Source of the DNA: Epiperipatus broadwayi
Lineage: Eukaryota; Onychophora; Udeonychophora; Euonychophora; Peripatidae
NCBI GenBank assembly: GCA_028023455.1
Contig: JAQFVV010000049.1
Location: forward strand, 7,523,647 to 7,587,646
Reading direction: 5' to 3'
Length of the DNA stretch: 64,000 nucleotides
The notes under the pieces are model-generated. The model was given only the letters and a program-made list of their open reading frames with translations. It made no database searches and was not told the DNA's origin. This document shows positions 43,933-58,229 of the stretch, piece after piece (position 1 is the stretch's first letter; every line of letters starts with the position of its first letter). The position numbers were made by a program, and so were the translations under genes.

Positions 43933-45457
43933 AGACACATATTTGTTGGCATGGTAATGAATATTTTTAGATTTATGAATATAAAATAAAGATATTGAGT
44001 CAGGGGGGATGCAGTGGTGTGTAATGGTGAATTAAACAGACAGACATAATACTGTATAGAATAAAAATTTGCTGTTATAATTCAGTCAAAATGGCCATCT
44101 ATCAATATTACACATTATCAATAGAGTTTCCTGTAATTTTTTATTTTGTTCACCATTACTGTGTATATATTATTCTTGTCAATTTTTGTAGTTCATCTGA
44201 TATGGAATTAAATCTAAGAGTAATCTTAGAACATATTTGCTAAATTTAATATAATGGTTGTAATCCAAATTTCTCAATTAAAATGTTTTTTGTCAAACTA
44301 TTACTAAAATCGAGATCAAATTAACTACTTAAAAATAAACAGAAAATTCAAATTATTGTTTTAAAGTTGTTTGTTGCTCATATAAACAAATTTATACCAG
44401 TATAACAATCAATTCAGTGCTGTAGAATTGTTTTCAAGAGATTACATGAGACCAGAAATGCATTGAAAATGTGTAAAAACACAACCATTGTCAGTATTCA
44501 ACCTCCCATGATAAAAAATTGTATGTTTGAAGCTTTTTCTTTAATAATTGACTTTTTAGTGAGAAAATGATTGTCACATTCTTTATATATAAAAGAATTT
44601 TAATTGTTAATTGATGGTTAAAGTTATAAGTAATTATATTTTGGAATAATTAATAAAAAAAAAATGTCTTTAAATGTGTGATACTTAGTACTAAATGAAC
44701 ATGTTGGTTACTAAAATATAAAATAAAATTAATAATATTAATTCAGATGAATTTGAGTGGCAATTATAACTCTTTAAACAATGAAAATTTATGAAATGAA
44801 AAGCTATACATTTCTTTAAAGAGAAAGTGGAAAACATGGACCCTTTAAAATTGAAATTTTTTTATTAGGGATTGGAATAATTTGTTGAAAGTAATTAATC
44901 ACATAATGCATGGCACATTTATTTGACAGCTCTTGCAACCATTTTGGCTATATTTAAAATATTTGACTTTAATGATTAAACCTTGTTTTTATATTGCATT
45001 TTTATAATTTTTGTTTTACATATTTGGATACAAGTTTACGATTGCAACACATTTTTAAAAGTAATAACTTCACTTTCCAAATATAGAGAAAACATAATAA
45101 ACCAAAATATTTAATCATAATATTTTTATTGCATTGTTAGCATGATTGCCAATAAAAATATTTAATGAATAAAATATTTATTTGAAGTCCATTTCTAAAA
45201 TCTCAATAAGTTTTGATTAAAATGTCTACAACAAAATACTGTTTTAAAATTTTAAATTTCATATGTAATTTTTTAAAAATAACAAGAAATAACTGATTAG
45301 TGCTGTGATGTTTATCAAAGCATTCTTTTTTCAGCCAATCACATTTTCTGCTTTAATATGATATTTTTTTTGATTTGTCATTTTTAAATATATAAATATT
45401 TTTTTATTTTAAAATAAAAATTTTATAAATATTTTGCAAACATGATCATAAATATAT
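43933..45457. other. AT-rich non-coding stretch
   Basis: No gene, tandem repeat or inverted repeat was recognised apart from short A/T runs. Confidence 0.5.
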
Positions 45458-47528
45458 TGTAACTGGTACACATGCCATTTACATTCTAATAAATAAAATA
45501 AGATTAGACATAAAAATAAAAGTTTGCAAGTAAAAACTTCTTTTTAAGAATTACAAATTGAAAATTAAAAGTCATTTAAACTTTATATATATAAAATCAC
45601 ACAGATGAAAAATTATTAAAAGAAAACTTTATTAAAGAAAAAAAGTATTTTAAAACTAAATTTTCAGTAGAAAAACTTAAAAAGATTTAAAGATAAAAAT
45701 ATATCTTTAAGAATGTACATAATTTAATTAATGCTATTGCGTAAAATGGAAATGATTATTTTCAATTAGTTAAAGTAAACTAGCTCTTGGGCATTTCAAA
45801 ATGTATAAGTAAAGGTCAGATAGGAGAAAAAAAACTATAGAAACTAATAGCCAATAAAAGAAATCCTTCAGGAAACTGACCCCAATGAAAGGATCATCAT
45901 TGTCATGACGTAGTATCCACTCGATCCGAAAGTTTAATATAAAAGGAAAAGTTTGGAAATAAATAAAAAAAAGAAAAGAGATTTGAAAGAAGAGGTGCTA
46001 TATGTGTTAGTGCGGAAAGAGTTAAAGGCGAAGGGATTGAAAAGACGCACTCTTCAATACCTTCAGATTTTTTTTTAAAAGAGAAATGACCAATCGTTTT
46101 CCCATATTGCAGACTATAGGACATCTGGGCCTGGCAATAAAATACCAGCTACAATAAAGGACCAACGGCTAACTGCATACTAATCTCCTCAGGATGTCGT
46201 GGGAATTAACACCTTCCAAATTACAAGCAATTAGAAAATACAGACTTTTAAAGCAGTAAGGATTCTATAACTAATGAATGTTAATTCTAAAAAAAAAAAA
46301 CTTTTCCAGTATTTTAAACCCGTAAGAACCTTAGATAATTCATGAACATTAAGTATAAAATTTTTTCAGTATTCAATAGAAATAGAATTTCCTATCTGAC
46401 TAAATTTATTAATAATTATTTTTATTGAATGAATTTTTTTTAAAAAAATCATTTCCATTAATTTATTTGTTTATTATGATTTTTTTGTTTTTCTGTTAAG
46501 CTAAACTTTTAATTAAATCATGTTAAATTTAAGTCGGGCATGAATGGCTGCATAGATTCGTAAAGTTATGTTAGTTTAAGGGAGGGTAAATCTTAGGTTA
46601 TTTGTTTCATAGTTAAATTGGGTTAATCAATTGGATATATTGGGATAATTAGTAAATGTAATATGAAGATCCCCTACATGCAGGATCACATTATATGCCA
46701 CACTTGGGCAAAATAAGTCCCATTTTGTACTGACCAACAGAAGCAGACATATTCCCTGCTCCTTGGATCACCCCTTTAGCCTATGGAATGGAATAGTAAG
46801 ATGGCAAAAAGGACCGCAATCCCTTCCTATGGAGTTTTTTTTATTGTTCTTCTCGCCAGACAGATGTAACATTCCTGTACTGGACGAGAGACAATTTCTT
46901 CTCTATAACCATGCTGTTCAGATGTGCATTTCTGACAGTATGGGATTGTGCTGTCATATTCATGCTGCATTGAATACATCGATGTATCGGATGGATTGGC
47001 ATTGGTTTGACTGTGAACTTTTGGCCTAAGGTTAAATCAGGGATAGAATATTTTCTTTTCAAATGCAATTTATATAGTCTATTCATACTTGACACTCTAA
47101 TGAAATATTATTAAATTCATCTGTGTGAACTTCTAAAATAAAAGTTAAAATGTAAATTAAGTACTAAAAATAAAAGTAAAAATGTAAATTAAAATTTAAA
47201 GTAAAGTTATAATATTTTATAAAGGAAAAAAATTAAAGTTATACTAAAATAATAATTCTAAATTTTATATGTGTTTAATAATGTTTGTGTGTGTGTTATT
47301 ACTGGCAGTGGCTTCTTTTATTTTTTTTTTAATATTAAAAATTATCTCTGCTGCTCCGCGAGCTAGTGACTAGGACTGATGGTCGTAATAAAAAATATAT
47401 GTTAATGTTGGATCTTTATCAGCATGTATCTGCCCAGTATGGAAATTTTCCAGGTTCCAATAGCCTGGTGGCACCCTATAGAAAGATATGATAAGATTCC
47501 AACTTCCATCTACCCTGACCATTATAAT
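45458..47528 (+). repeat. 2.07-kb duplicated sequence, copy 1
   Basis: Begins 'TGTAACTGGTACACATGCCA' and ends '...TGACCATTATAAT'. It is collinear with 48221-50288 throughout, with small indels. No terminal inverted repeat, poly-A tail or transposase motif. A frame at 46763-47029 is partly kept in copy 2 ('DERQFLLYNHAVQMC', 'FDCELLA') but shifts by one base, so coding function is doubtful. It may be an unclassified interspersed repeat or a local duplication. Confidence 0.85.
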
Positions 47529-48220
47529 TGGTGCCCAATGTGTGCACAATACACTTTAACCATGAGTACCCTGAGTAAATTTGTTTTTAATGAAATATTT
47601 TTATCTACCATATACTTTTAATCTTATAAAAGCACTGCCAGACAGAAATAGCACATATATTAAATGAGAGAAAGAAAATATATTAATAATTTGAAATTGT
47701 ATTTTTTTAAAAAGAAAAAGTCAAATGGTTGCAATTAGTATAGTTTTATATATATATGCTTAAAAGTGTATAAGCATGCACAGTCACATAAGCTTATGAT
47801 TGTAAATGTGGCACCTTACAATGAGTGTCTTTTGGGAATCTACTTCAGTGTAACCCTATTTAAGCATTTCAATTAATCATAAATAAGTTGGTGGTATATA
47901 TAATTGTGCTGCAAATATATGTGTATAAACTCATTATTTCTTAAAACATATTTATTTCAATGCAATCTCCTTAAATAAATAATTTGCTTGTCATGCCATT
48001 TGTTCAAAATGAAATGTAGAGAAAAGAGAACTCTTGGGGGGAGGAGGCATAAACATAGATGGTTCATAGTAAAATGATAGTCAACATTTTTTGTATGTAA
48101 TCTCTTTTTGTAAAAGTACTAACCAAATGTCTTTGTAAATTTGCGTTAATCGTGTACCGTAATTACTAACCCTAAGTAAAATATTTTTTTTGTTTATTTT
48201 TTTAAGCAACTTTACTGATA
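47529..48220. other. Spacer between the 2.07-kb duplicates
   Basis: About 690 bp of AT-rich sequence with no similarity to either duplicate that I can see, and no gene. Confidence 0.6.
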
Positions 48221-50288
48221 TGTAACTGGCACACATGCCATTACATTCTAATAAATAAAATAAGATTAGACATAAAAATAAAAGTTCACAAGTAAAAACT
48301 TCTTTTTAAGAATTAAAAATTGAAAATTAAAAGTCACTAAACTTTATATATATAAAATCGCACAGATAAAAAATTATTAAAAGAAAACTTTATTAAAGAA
48401 AAAAAAAGTATTTTAAAACTAAATTTTCAGAAGAAAAATTTAAAAAGATTTAAAGATAAAAATATATCTTTAAGAATGTACATAATTTAATTAATTCTAT
48501 TGTGTAAAATGGAAATGATTATTTTTAATTAGTTAAAGTAAACTAGCCCTTGGGCATCTCAAAATGTATAAGTAAATGTCAGATAGGAGAGAAACACAAT
48601 AGAAACTAATAGCCAATAAAAGAAATCCTTCAGGAAATGGACCTCAATGAAAGGATCATCATCATCATGACATAGTGTCCACTCGATCTGAAAGTTTAAT
48701 ATAAAAGGAAAAGTTTGGAAATAAAATTAAAAAAAAGAGATATGAAAGAAGAGGTGCTATATGTGTTAGTGTGGAGAGAGTTGAAGGAGAAGGGATTGAA
48801 AAGATGCACTCTTCAATCCCTTCAGTTTTTTTTTAAAAGAGAAATTACCAATCATTTTCCCGTATTGTGGACTATAGAACATCTGGGCCCAGCAATAAAA
48901 TACCAGCTACAATAAAGGACCAATGGCTAACTGCATACCGATCTCCTCAGGACATCATGGGAATTAACATCTTCCAAATTACAAGCAATTAAAAAATACG
49001 GACTTTTAAAACAGTAAAGATTCTATAACTAATGAATGTTAATTCTAAAAAAAAAAAAACTTTTCCAGTATTTTAAAACCGTAAGAACCTTAGATAATTC
49101 ATGAACATTAAGTATAAAATGTTTTCTGTATTTAATAGAAATAGAATTTCTTATCTGACTATGTTTATTAATAATTATTTTTATTTTAATGTATTTTTTA
49201 AAAAAAAAAATCATTTCCATTAATTTATTTGTTTATTATGATTATTTTGTTTTTCTGTTAAGCTAAACTTTTAATTAAATCATGTTAATTTTAAGTCGGG
49301 CATGAATGGCTGCATATAATCATAAAGTTATGTTAGTTTAAGAGAGGGTAAATCTTAGGTTATTTGTTTCATAGTTAAATTGGGTTAATCAATTGGATAT
49401 ATTGGTGTAATTAGTAAATGTAGTATGAAGATCCACTATGTGCAGGATCACATTATACACCGCACTTGGCAAAATAAGTCCCAATTTGTTGACTATCAGT
49501 AGCAGATGTATTTCCTGCTCCTTGGATCACCCCTTTAGCCTATGGAATGGGATAGTAAGATGGCAAAAAGGACCACAATCCCTTCCTATGGATTTTTTTA
49601 TTGTTCTTCTTGCCAGACAGATGTAATGTTCTTGTACTGGATGAGAGACAATTTCTTCTCTATAACCATGCTGTTCAGATGTGCATTCCTGAGAGTGTGG
49701 CATTGTGCTGTCGTATTTATGCTGCATTGAATACATCGATGTATCAGATGGATTGGTGTTGGTTTGACTGCGAACTTTTGGCCTAAGGTTAAATCAGAGA
49801 TAGAATATTTTTCTTTTCAAATGCAATCTATGTAGTCTATTTATACTCGACACTCTAATAAAATATTATTAAATTTATTTGTGCGAACTCCTAAAATAAA
49901 AGTTAAAACATAAATTAAGTTCTAAAATAAAAGTAAAAATGTAAATTAAAATCTAAAGTAAAGTTATAATGGTTTATAAAGGAAAAAAATTAAAGTTATA
50001 CTAAAATAATAATTCTAAATTTTATTTATATTTAATAAATGTTTGTGTGTATTATTACTGGCAGTGGCTTCTTTTATTTTTTATTTTTTAATATTAAAAA
50101 TTATCTCTGCTGCTCTATGAGCTAGTGACTAGGGCTGATGGTCATAATAAAAAATATATGTAAAAGTTGGATCTTTATCAGCATGTATCTGCCTACTATA
50201 TAAATTTTTCAGGTTCCAATAGCCCAGTGGCACCCTGTATGGTAGATATGATAAGATTGCAACTTCCATCCACCCCGACCATTATAAT
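48221..50288 (+). repeat. 2.07-kb duplicated sequence, copy 2
   Basis: Begins 'TGTAACTGGCACACATGCCA' and ends '...CGACCATTATAAT'. Differences from copy 1 are mainly transitions, many at CpG/TpG, and go both ways: for example GACGTAG becomes GACATAG, and ATACTAATC corresponds to ATACCGATC here. The flanks of the two copies differ, so the edges are sharp. Confidence 0.85.
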
Positions 50289-52191
50289 ATAAATAAATTA
50301 CAAAAAATATATAATTTTTGTTTTTAAAGTCAAACAAAAAAAAATTAGTATGTGTTTAGATTCTATCAAAGTCTAAGATGAAAAATATTCCAATTAGAAG
50401 AATTGTCAACACATTTTTATTAAAATACCTACAGCCTCATATTTTTTCAAGTAATAAGTCAATATACATTTTAATTCCTGACTCTACCTTGAAATAAATG
50501 CAAAACTGATTAACTAATGTGACAGATAGAAGAAACTAAAGGTAAACCAGAAATTATTCCAGTGCCCACACCACTCTATGTAAGATTATCAATCAAACAA
50601 AAAGAAATCAAATAAAAAGATAAACTTTGTGTAAAATAGTTTCATAAAAAGGAAATAAATTTTCACACTACATTAATTCAGAAATAGAAGCCAATACAAT
50701 GAATATTTTACACAGGTATACAACATGTGTATATATCTAAATTCAACATTGCATTGTATCAATTAATATTTTTTAACTGTATTTATATTACAATTAATAA
50801 TTTAATTATATTTTTGTTATAATTATATATGGGCATATTTTATTTAAGTTATTGTTTTTATAAATGATGATTAAGAATTGTCATCAAAATATAAGTTTTA
50901 GGAATCTTCCATGTCAATGACCAGTAGAGTTCGAGATAAGTCTTAATGAAGTTAATAGTAAATATTTTAAAATATGTTTTAAAAATGATGATATGTTGAG
51001 GAAATAATATTTCCAAGAATAACAAGCTCTTTAATATAAGTTATTTGGGAGATAGCCGTAAGAACATTTTTCCCAGCTAAATAATGTTAATGCCCACAAA
51101 TGTTTTAAAAAAAAAGTATATGCCATCATAACATCATTTATATTTAAAGAAAAAAGATGATTATTTAAGAATTAAAATATGTATTAGGATTTATAGTAAA
51201 ATATTTTGGATTCTGTAAAATTATTATACTATGAGAGATTTGCTCATTATCAGGGTAAATGTGAAATTAAAGTTGAGATTGTGTCAAAGTGATATTTGAA
51301 TAAAATATTCATCATAGGAAAATTTTTTTTTACAATAATATAAATTTTTACCAATATTTATACTTTTAATTTATTTTATTTTATGTATGAAGTTGATTGT
51401 ATCACATGCAAAGTTTATTTATTTATTTGAAATTATTATCTTATCATAGTAAAAATTTGTTAGTTAATATTGGATTGTATAAAAAAATAATAGGACACAA
51501 AATAAATATTATTGAATCAGTCTGCATATATCTTGTTAGTGCAATAATTAATGAATTTAATATCCATCATATCTTCATAAAATAAAAATTGCAGAGATAT
51601 TTATCAAATTGATAATTTAAGAGTATTTCACAAACTGTTCCATGGAAAGACAATAAGTGTAGTGTGAAAAATTATAAAAAAAATAGTATAAACCTATGTG
51701 CTTTTAAATGCTATACCAAAGTGAAACATATTTGAACAGGTTAAAACACTCTGGCAGTTCCACACACGCTCAATGCAACTATGACATCAGCAGTTGTTAG
51801 CAATCTATCAAAGCAGACTTTGGTTTTGCTAGTTCAACAGATATTATTCATTACAATCATTACATTATCTTTACTTTTTGTTACTAAACATTTTAACAAA
51901 TTATTTTTAATACAATTGCTTTTATGTTATTGTCATATTTCATAATTTTCTTTTACATTTACTTTTGTGTCCTTTTCCTAACATAATTTTTTTGTTTCTA
52001 TTACAATTCTGACTAATATTACAATTTAAGTATTTACATTTTTTCCATGGATTCTTGGTTAAAGATAGAATCTTTAGAGCAAAGATGAGTGAGTATTTCT
52101 CTGACATGCATATTGTTGGTAAAAGAAAAAAACAAATTATGGTTTTACAAAATTTAATATTATAAATTTATTTAGATGCACATAACTAATA
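50289..52191. other. AT-rich non-coding stretch
   Basis: No gene or element recognised. Frame 51397-51585 (plus) has no motif. Confidence 0.5.
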
Positions 52192-52346
52192 TTTACTAAG
52201 GCTGTAAACCTTAAGAATATGTGTGTGAAAAGTGTGAAGGTAGGGACCTCTACAGATCTTAACCATAAGCTTGTGGCTAAGACCTGTAGAGGTCCCTACC
52301 TTCACATTTTCACATGCATATTCTTAAGGTTTACAGTCTTAGTAAA
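52192..52346. repeat. Palindromic foldback element, second copy of the 3.96-kb family
   Basis: Runs from 'TTTACTAAGGCTGTAAACC' to its complement 'GGTTTACAGTCTTAGTAAA' as an almost continuous palindrome. It shares 'GTAGGGACCTCTACAG' and the 'ACCATAAGCTTGTGG' centre with 3955-4112. Here the outer termini are also palindromic, giving a more complete end than the first copy. Confidence 0.8.
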
Positions 52347-52729
52347 AATTTAATATTGAAAAATAAGTAATATCTAATAGATTACAAAAAAGGAAATATA
52401 ATGCAAAGTATTAAATTGGATATTTACATATTCTAGTAAATAGTTTATTGGCTTTTGCTAAACTTTATAGGCATTTAGAAATAAAACAAGCTAATTACAA
52501 AGTATATATATATCTTTTAAGAGTCAATTAAACTTCATAGGATATTATAATTATTAAAAATGAAAATGAAACAGACATTTTTTGTATAAGTTTCCTCATT
52601 GCACTTAATAGTAAAGTTTATATAACTAGAGAAATATTCATTAAGTCTTTGAGAAAGACAATATATTATGCATGTTAAAAAGAATCTGGTAAAAAAATAA
52701 ATGCATTGCAATTATCAAATGATATTGCT

Positions 52730-53960
52730 TCTCAACACATCAAGGATCTTTCTGCCAATGTAGAGAAAGTGACAATTGTTTGATTTAGCTATAGTGAATG
52801 TGTACAGCAGATAGATGGGTTTTCAGATATTATAGGGTTCACTGTATTATTGATGTTTGTTATATGTTTGATAACAATATTGAAGAATATTTTATTCATG
52901 TGCAGATAACTGCAAAAAGTGCTACTGGAAAAGATGCATTCAACTGTATTAATACAAAGGAAAAAAATAAGTTGGGACAAGTGTATTGATATTTATGCAG
53001 GTGGTACTAAAACAATTACAGAAAAGATGAAAAGAGTTATAACACATATTCTGAAATTAGCTATAAAAGTCACAAAATGTTTTGGGTTTTGCATAGGAAA
53101 GCACTACTAACAAATAAAAACTATTTTGGATGAAGCTGTAAAAATAATCAACTATGTAAAATCTCAACCATTTCAATTCAGATTATTTAAAATTTTGTGT
53201 GATGAAGTGGGTAGTTAACATACTACATTTATTATATTCTGAAGAGAGATGGCTATCCAGAGAAAAAGTGCTTTTTGAGATTTTTGAATTTTTTTCCATG
53301 TCAAATCATTTAGGACAGAATTTTATTGAATTTTTTAATAACTCCTTCATGGATTGATGAGTCTTGTGTATTTGTCTGCTGTTTTATTAAGTGATAATGA
53401 ATTTAGTTCACAATTACAAAGAAAGTTGCAAGAGAATTTTGACAGGAAGTTATAATTCTGAATTTTTATAGTTGAACAGAAAAATTTTGGTTGTTTTCAT
53501 ATGCATAAATTTTTAGCTAAAATAAATTTTGAATTAGATAATGAAATTTTAAATGTATTTTGAGAATACTTGCATAACTTACCATCAATTATTTTGCAAT
53601 ATTTTCCAATACCATAAGAAAAATTCCCAGATTTAGACACACTAATAGTAACAGCTATGCCAATAAATTTCAGTGTGATTATGAAAATGTAACTGATTTA
53701 ATTATTGACTCTGATTTAAAACAAAAATACAAGGAACTGTTATTAAATGATTTTTGGACAAATTTAAGTAAAGGGGTACTCAATGTATCAAAAACTAACT
53801 ATTATTATTGTATTTATATGAAAAAAGATTTTTATATTATGCTGTAACCAAATCAAAGTATAGAGATGTTGTGGATATGAGAATTTAACTTTTTAATATT
53901 GTGCCTAATATCAAAAAAATTTGTAATTCAATGACCCTAAGCTGATGCTGGTTTATTTTA
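52730..53960 (+). pseudogene. hAT transposase, ZBED5/FAM200-like (broken)
   Basis: Plus strand. 'SWDKCIDIYAGGTKTITEKM' (52965-53030) corresponds to 'WxxCxxxCTDGAxAMxG', with the catalytic TDG replaced by AGG. 'LDEAVKIINYVKSQP', 'FRLFKILCDEVGS' and then 'EMAIQRKSAF' follow (53120-53280), in the order LDExVKIINxIKSxxLxxRLFxxLCxExGxxHxxLLxHTEVRWLSRG. The C-terminal part to ~53960 is traceable but full of stops ('FPDLDTLIVTAMPINFS'). An inactive copy of a class very common in molluscs. Termini were not found. Confidence 0.8.
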
Positions 53961-55235
53961 CTATTTTCATAGGTTTTTTTTTACATAATTAAAATTTGAT
54001 ATTAAATGTTTGTTTCCTTTTATATTTTCTTGTTTAATTTATTTATTAATAATTAATATCTACCTATTCTACAAATTAACCAAGATATTACATTAAAATT
54101 TCCAAATTTGAGATGTTCCGCCATATAAAATATTACAAAATGCAGGGTTAAAACTCTAGTAGAAATAGCAATTTATGAATTAATATTGCAATATATTAAA
54201 AAAGATATATGAGATACAAGTCTTTATGAGAAGTCAATAAAAGTCAGACAGAATATCTAATTTATTTTTTGCATACCATATATGTAATTATGAGTTTATA
54301 TAAAATTCAAATAGAAATTTAGATTTAATAAATTATCTTGTTGTTATTATTATTTCAGCCTTAAAAATATTTTTCAGAGCAAAAAGTAAATATTGAATTA
54401 AGAAAATCAAAAGGAGAGCTTGTCTACTACTGATTTGACTTGGTGAATATTAAAATATGTTCTATAATAGATGATAGAGTCAAATCAAGGATATAGAGTG
54501 ATATTTGAAGAAATGAAAGATGATATGACAATAATGATGCAGATGAATAACTTGTCTATTCTATTGGATTGATTATATATTTTTTTTTTAAGTATAAATT
54601 TGTTTACTAATAAATATCGTTACCAAAATATTACATCAATTGCATTCAAATTATAATAATTCATATTTGTAAAAAACTTGATGGTGCTTAAGATGAAGAT
54701 GATTAATTAACTATTTATAATCCAAGATAATAAAACATATTTAAATGAAACCAGACAGTCATTTGAGCCCACTAGTAAAAGTCATTACTGCATGATATTG
54801 CAAACAGATTATAATGATAAAAAAGAAATAACACTTAAATCACACAATAATATTTCAGACTGGTGGATAAATCATCAATCATTTTAGTAAGAGCATGTAT
54901 GCTTGGGATTGAATCCACAAGTATAATTATTATGATTTATGCTGTCACTTTACCTTGTGATTTTATTTAACAGATGCTAATCATGGACTATAAATAGGAT
55001 AAATGTCTGAGTCAGCTATTTTTATACATATATGCATCCATACAATAGATATTACAATTTATTGTTTAATACTTTCATTGTAATGTTTAAATTTTCCAAC
55101 ATTATATGAAAACAAAGGGGTTTATAAAGAGAGGATAACAGATGTGTTATTGAATTATGGATTTCATGTTCTTTTAATGTAAAAAACATAAATTCAGACA
55201 ACTAGAACACCAAAAGTAACACACATATAGTATTG
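53961..55235. other. AT-rich non-coding stretch
   Basis: May contain the 3' end of the hAT element. Nothing else recognised. Confidence 0.45.
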
Positions 55236-55239
55236 TTGT

Positions 55240-55480
55240 GATATGCTGGACTATTTCCATCATTTATGAGTGAATGTTGAATGTATAGAAAATTTTAAAC
55301 ATTCCAAATACAAACAACTTGTTAGTAATAACATACAAATAGACAATACAGGTAATATGTTATTACTAACAAGTTGTTTGTATTTGAAAAGTTTAAATAA
55401 AGTTTAAAATGTTTTATACATTCAACACTCACATATCACAACTTATAATATACCACTATTACAAACCTTCAGAGAAATAT
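55240..55480. repeat. Minimal PLE/SINE palindrome (outer ends only)
   Basis: 'CAACTTGTTAGTAATAACAT' and its complement face each other across ~30 bp. Outer blocks 'ACTATTTCCATCAT' and 'ATTACAAACCTTCAGAGAAA' match the ends of the 9.43-10.14 and 30.13-32.2 kb palindromes. It has neither SINE head nor PLE coding sequence, so it is the extreme deletion derivative. Confidence 0.7.
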
Positions 55481-58229
55481 ATATAGTATTGTGTCTGTAT
55501 TATAAAACTTTTTTTTTAAATTGATATTTTATTAGAAGTTGCAATTATTTTTATAAATAATCATTTTCTATCTGTTATTATATCTAACAAACAGAAGATG
55601 AATGTCTAAAATTGTTTAAATAGTCAATATAAAAAAATTCATATAACTAAAATATTTTTTTATTTATGATAGTGTTTTAGATTTAATAAATAAAATAATA
55701 TTCAGAAGTATAATTTCATTTATTGTTTTAAGACTTCAGTTTACATTTAATTGCAATTCTAATTAATCTTGCCATAAGTATAATCTAAATCAGTCTTATA
55801 TAAGTATGTGATTCACCTCCAAAACATTCAAATGTAGTTTATGCCAGGCCATTATTTTTTCTGCAGGCATCTGCTTAATCTTAAATAATATAGTTTTCTT
55901 GCATGTATGCATTTTATTTGCATTGTTAATTCTAAATCTTAAAGTCAATAAATTTTAACATCATATTTTATTGTATTTTCATTCATGATCTTACTATATT
56001 ATCACCATTGAGTGTTATTTAAATAATTTCCAAATAATATGACAGGTGAATTGCTCATCTGACACTTGGTCATTTTCTTTTATTATTGTGATCTCAGGGT
56101 GACCTTTGTTGTAAAAGTCTAGAAATTCAATCAATTGCTCCTATACATTTAAATTATGTTTATCATTTGAGCATATTTCTTCTGTACAAATTATATATAA
56201 ATACTGTAAATGAATTTTAAATAATCAAACAGGATTATACAATCAAGAGATTCATAAGAAGTTTGATTACTGGGAGTCAAACTTGGGCCATGATTCATGA
56301 ATCTTTTAACTCTGAAGCTTACATTCTACTATTCCACCAAATTACATACACAAAAGTTTAGTCATAAGTATTTCACATTCTAGTCATGCATTGGAAGTAA
56401 TATACTGACTATATAAAGTTAATGGTTGATCAATTGAATGATCATGTTACATTCAAATACCAGTCATGACTGGTTAAACTCTAATAAAAGAATTTTTAGT
56501 GCTTAAGAACGTCCGTCACTCTATAATTCCACTGAAATGAAATGAGTGGCTAAATTTTTAGACTAAAAAAGTAGAACAAAGTTAAAAACAACCAAAAAAA
56601 ATATTGTAAATTAATTATCTTAAGCTATTACTAAAAGATCAAAGAACTTGTCATTATTAGCAATCATTCCATAACTAATCCTTAATCTAACTGAAAGTAT
56701 AGCTACCAATCATATTCTCAACTAAACTGTATGTCTGCTTTTTATATTAATAAGTCCAAATGATTATTATTGTTACAACAGTTGGATAATCATTACAACA
56801 ATCACCAAAGCCATTTAAACTTTATTAATTCTCCAGCTTTATGATAGATTTGATTATCCTAACTGGTGAGGAATTTGTCACCTTTTAACATTTGTAAAAC
56901 TCTATTCTCTATCACAATGTAATAAAATGAACTTTATCAGAATTTTACATTTACAAATGAAATAAATTCTACAAAAAAAAAAAACACATTTGAACTTTGC
57001 AAACATTAAAAAAATAATCTTGTAATAAAAATAGTTTTATTATTCAAAAGTCAAGAGGAACAGATTAAATTTATAAAACCAATTAAATTTTTATTAATAT
57101 TTTTTTAAAAAATCTGAATGAAAATATATCATTATTTAATAAATCTATCAAATTATGCATTAAAATATTAAGTTTTTAAGTTATTATTTATAAGATTGCA
57201 ATATATTTTCAAAGATTATCAGTGATGACATGTTAGCAATTATTATTCCTGTTTCATAATTTGCATTGTTACCATTACAGTCCAGATTATTATCTTCTAA
57301 TTTTAAAATACAACATAGATGCATAAAAAAATATATAATCACTTGTACTTTTTAATCTCAATAATTATTACACAATAATTGTGTAAAAATAAATTTTAAT
57401 AAACGTCACAAGAAAAGTCAAGGTTTTGGTCATTCAAACTAATTTTTCAAAAGTAATCTCACAAAGCATATGAAATTTCTTTTACAAAAAAGCCATCAAG
57501 TCAGAGATTAAAAATATTTTATGTCACAGCATTTCAATTATTCTGATGACTTTAGATTTTTTAAATTAAAATATCAGAATAAAAAATATATGAACATCAC
57601 AATTTAAAAAAATAATGAAGTATTTCAATAGATGGCTGCACACACTCTGTACACAATCCATAGCTAATATAGTAATAAGTGCAATAACAAATTGATTATA
57701 GTATAATAATTGATCATCCATTAACTTAGTTACATCCTTATCAGCAAACACTCCTTTTTCAAAGTAAAACAGAATTCTATCAACATTATATTAATTTTAA
57801 TTTCTCAAAGCATGAATCTACTGATATAAAATTATATCTGTTGTATAAAATCTTTTGGAATTTGATTATTAATAAAGATTTGTAGTTATAATTTTGTGGA
57901 CTTTAGATTATTGTCAAACACATCATAAATATTTTGTTTTTTTATAATGTGAAAATATAATTTGAAAAGTATTATTTATTAAAATTCATTCTATAATGAA
58001 CAAATTCTATAATGTAAACTTTTTATAATAAAATCAAGATCCTATAATTAGTGATACTGGAACAAATGTGAAGAATAATATTGGTTGAAGTAAAATTTAT
58101 ATAATGTTTTTACTGTTTTTCTATCTATTTGTATGTTTTAATAAAAAGGTGACCAATGTAAAATAAAACACAAGGCATTGTTTATATATTATTTATATTG
58201 ATTATTCAAAACAATTTTTTTATAACTTA
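55481..58229. other. AT-rich non-coding stretch
   Basis: No gene recognised. It contains the SINE fragment at 56250-56345. Frame 57566-57751 (minus) has no recognisable motif. Confidence 0.5.
56250..56345 (-). repeat. tRNA-derived SINE fragment
   Basis: Reverse strand reads 'TGGTGGAATAGTAGAATGTA' (A-box region), then an anticodon-like stretch and 'AGTTTGACTCCC' (B box). The length matches a tRNA. The acceptor ends do not pair, so it is a SINE head rather than a tRNA gene. Confidence 0.6.
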
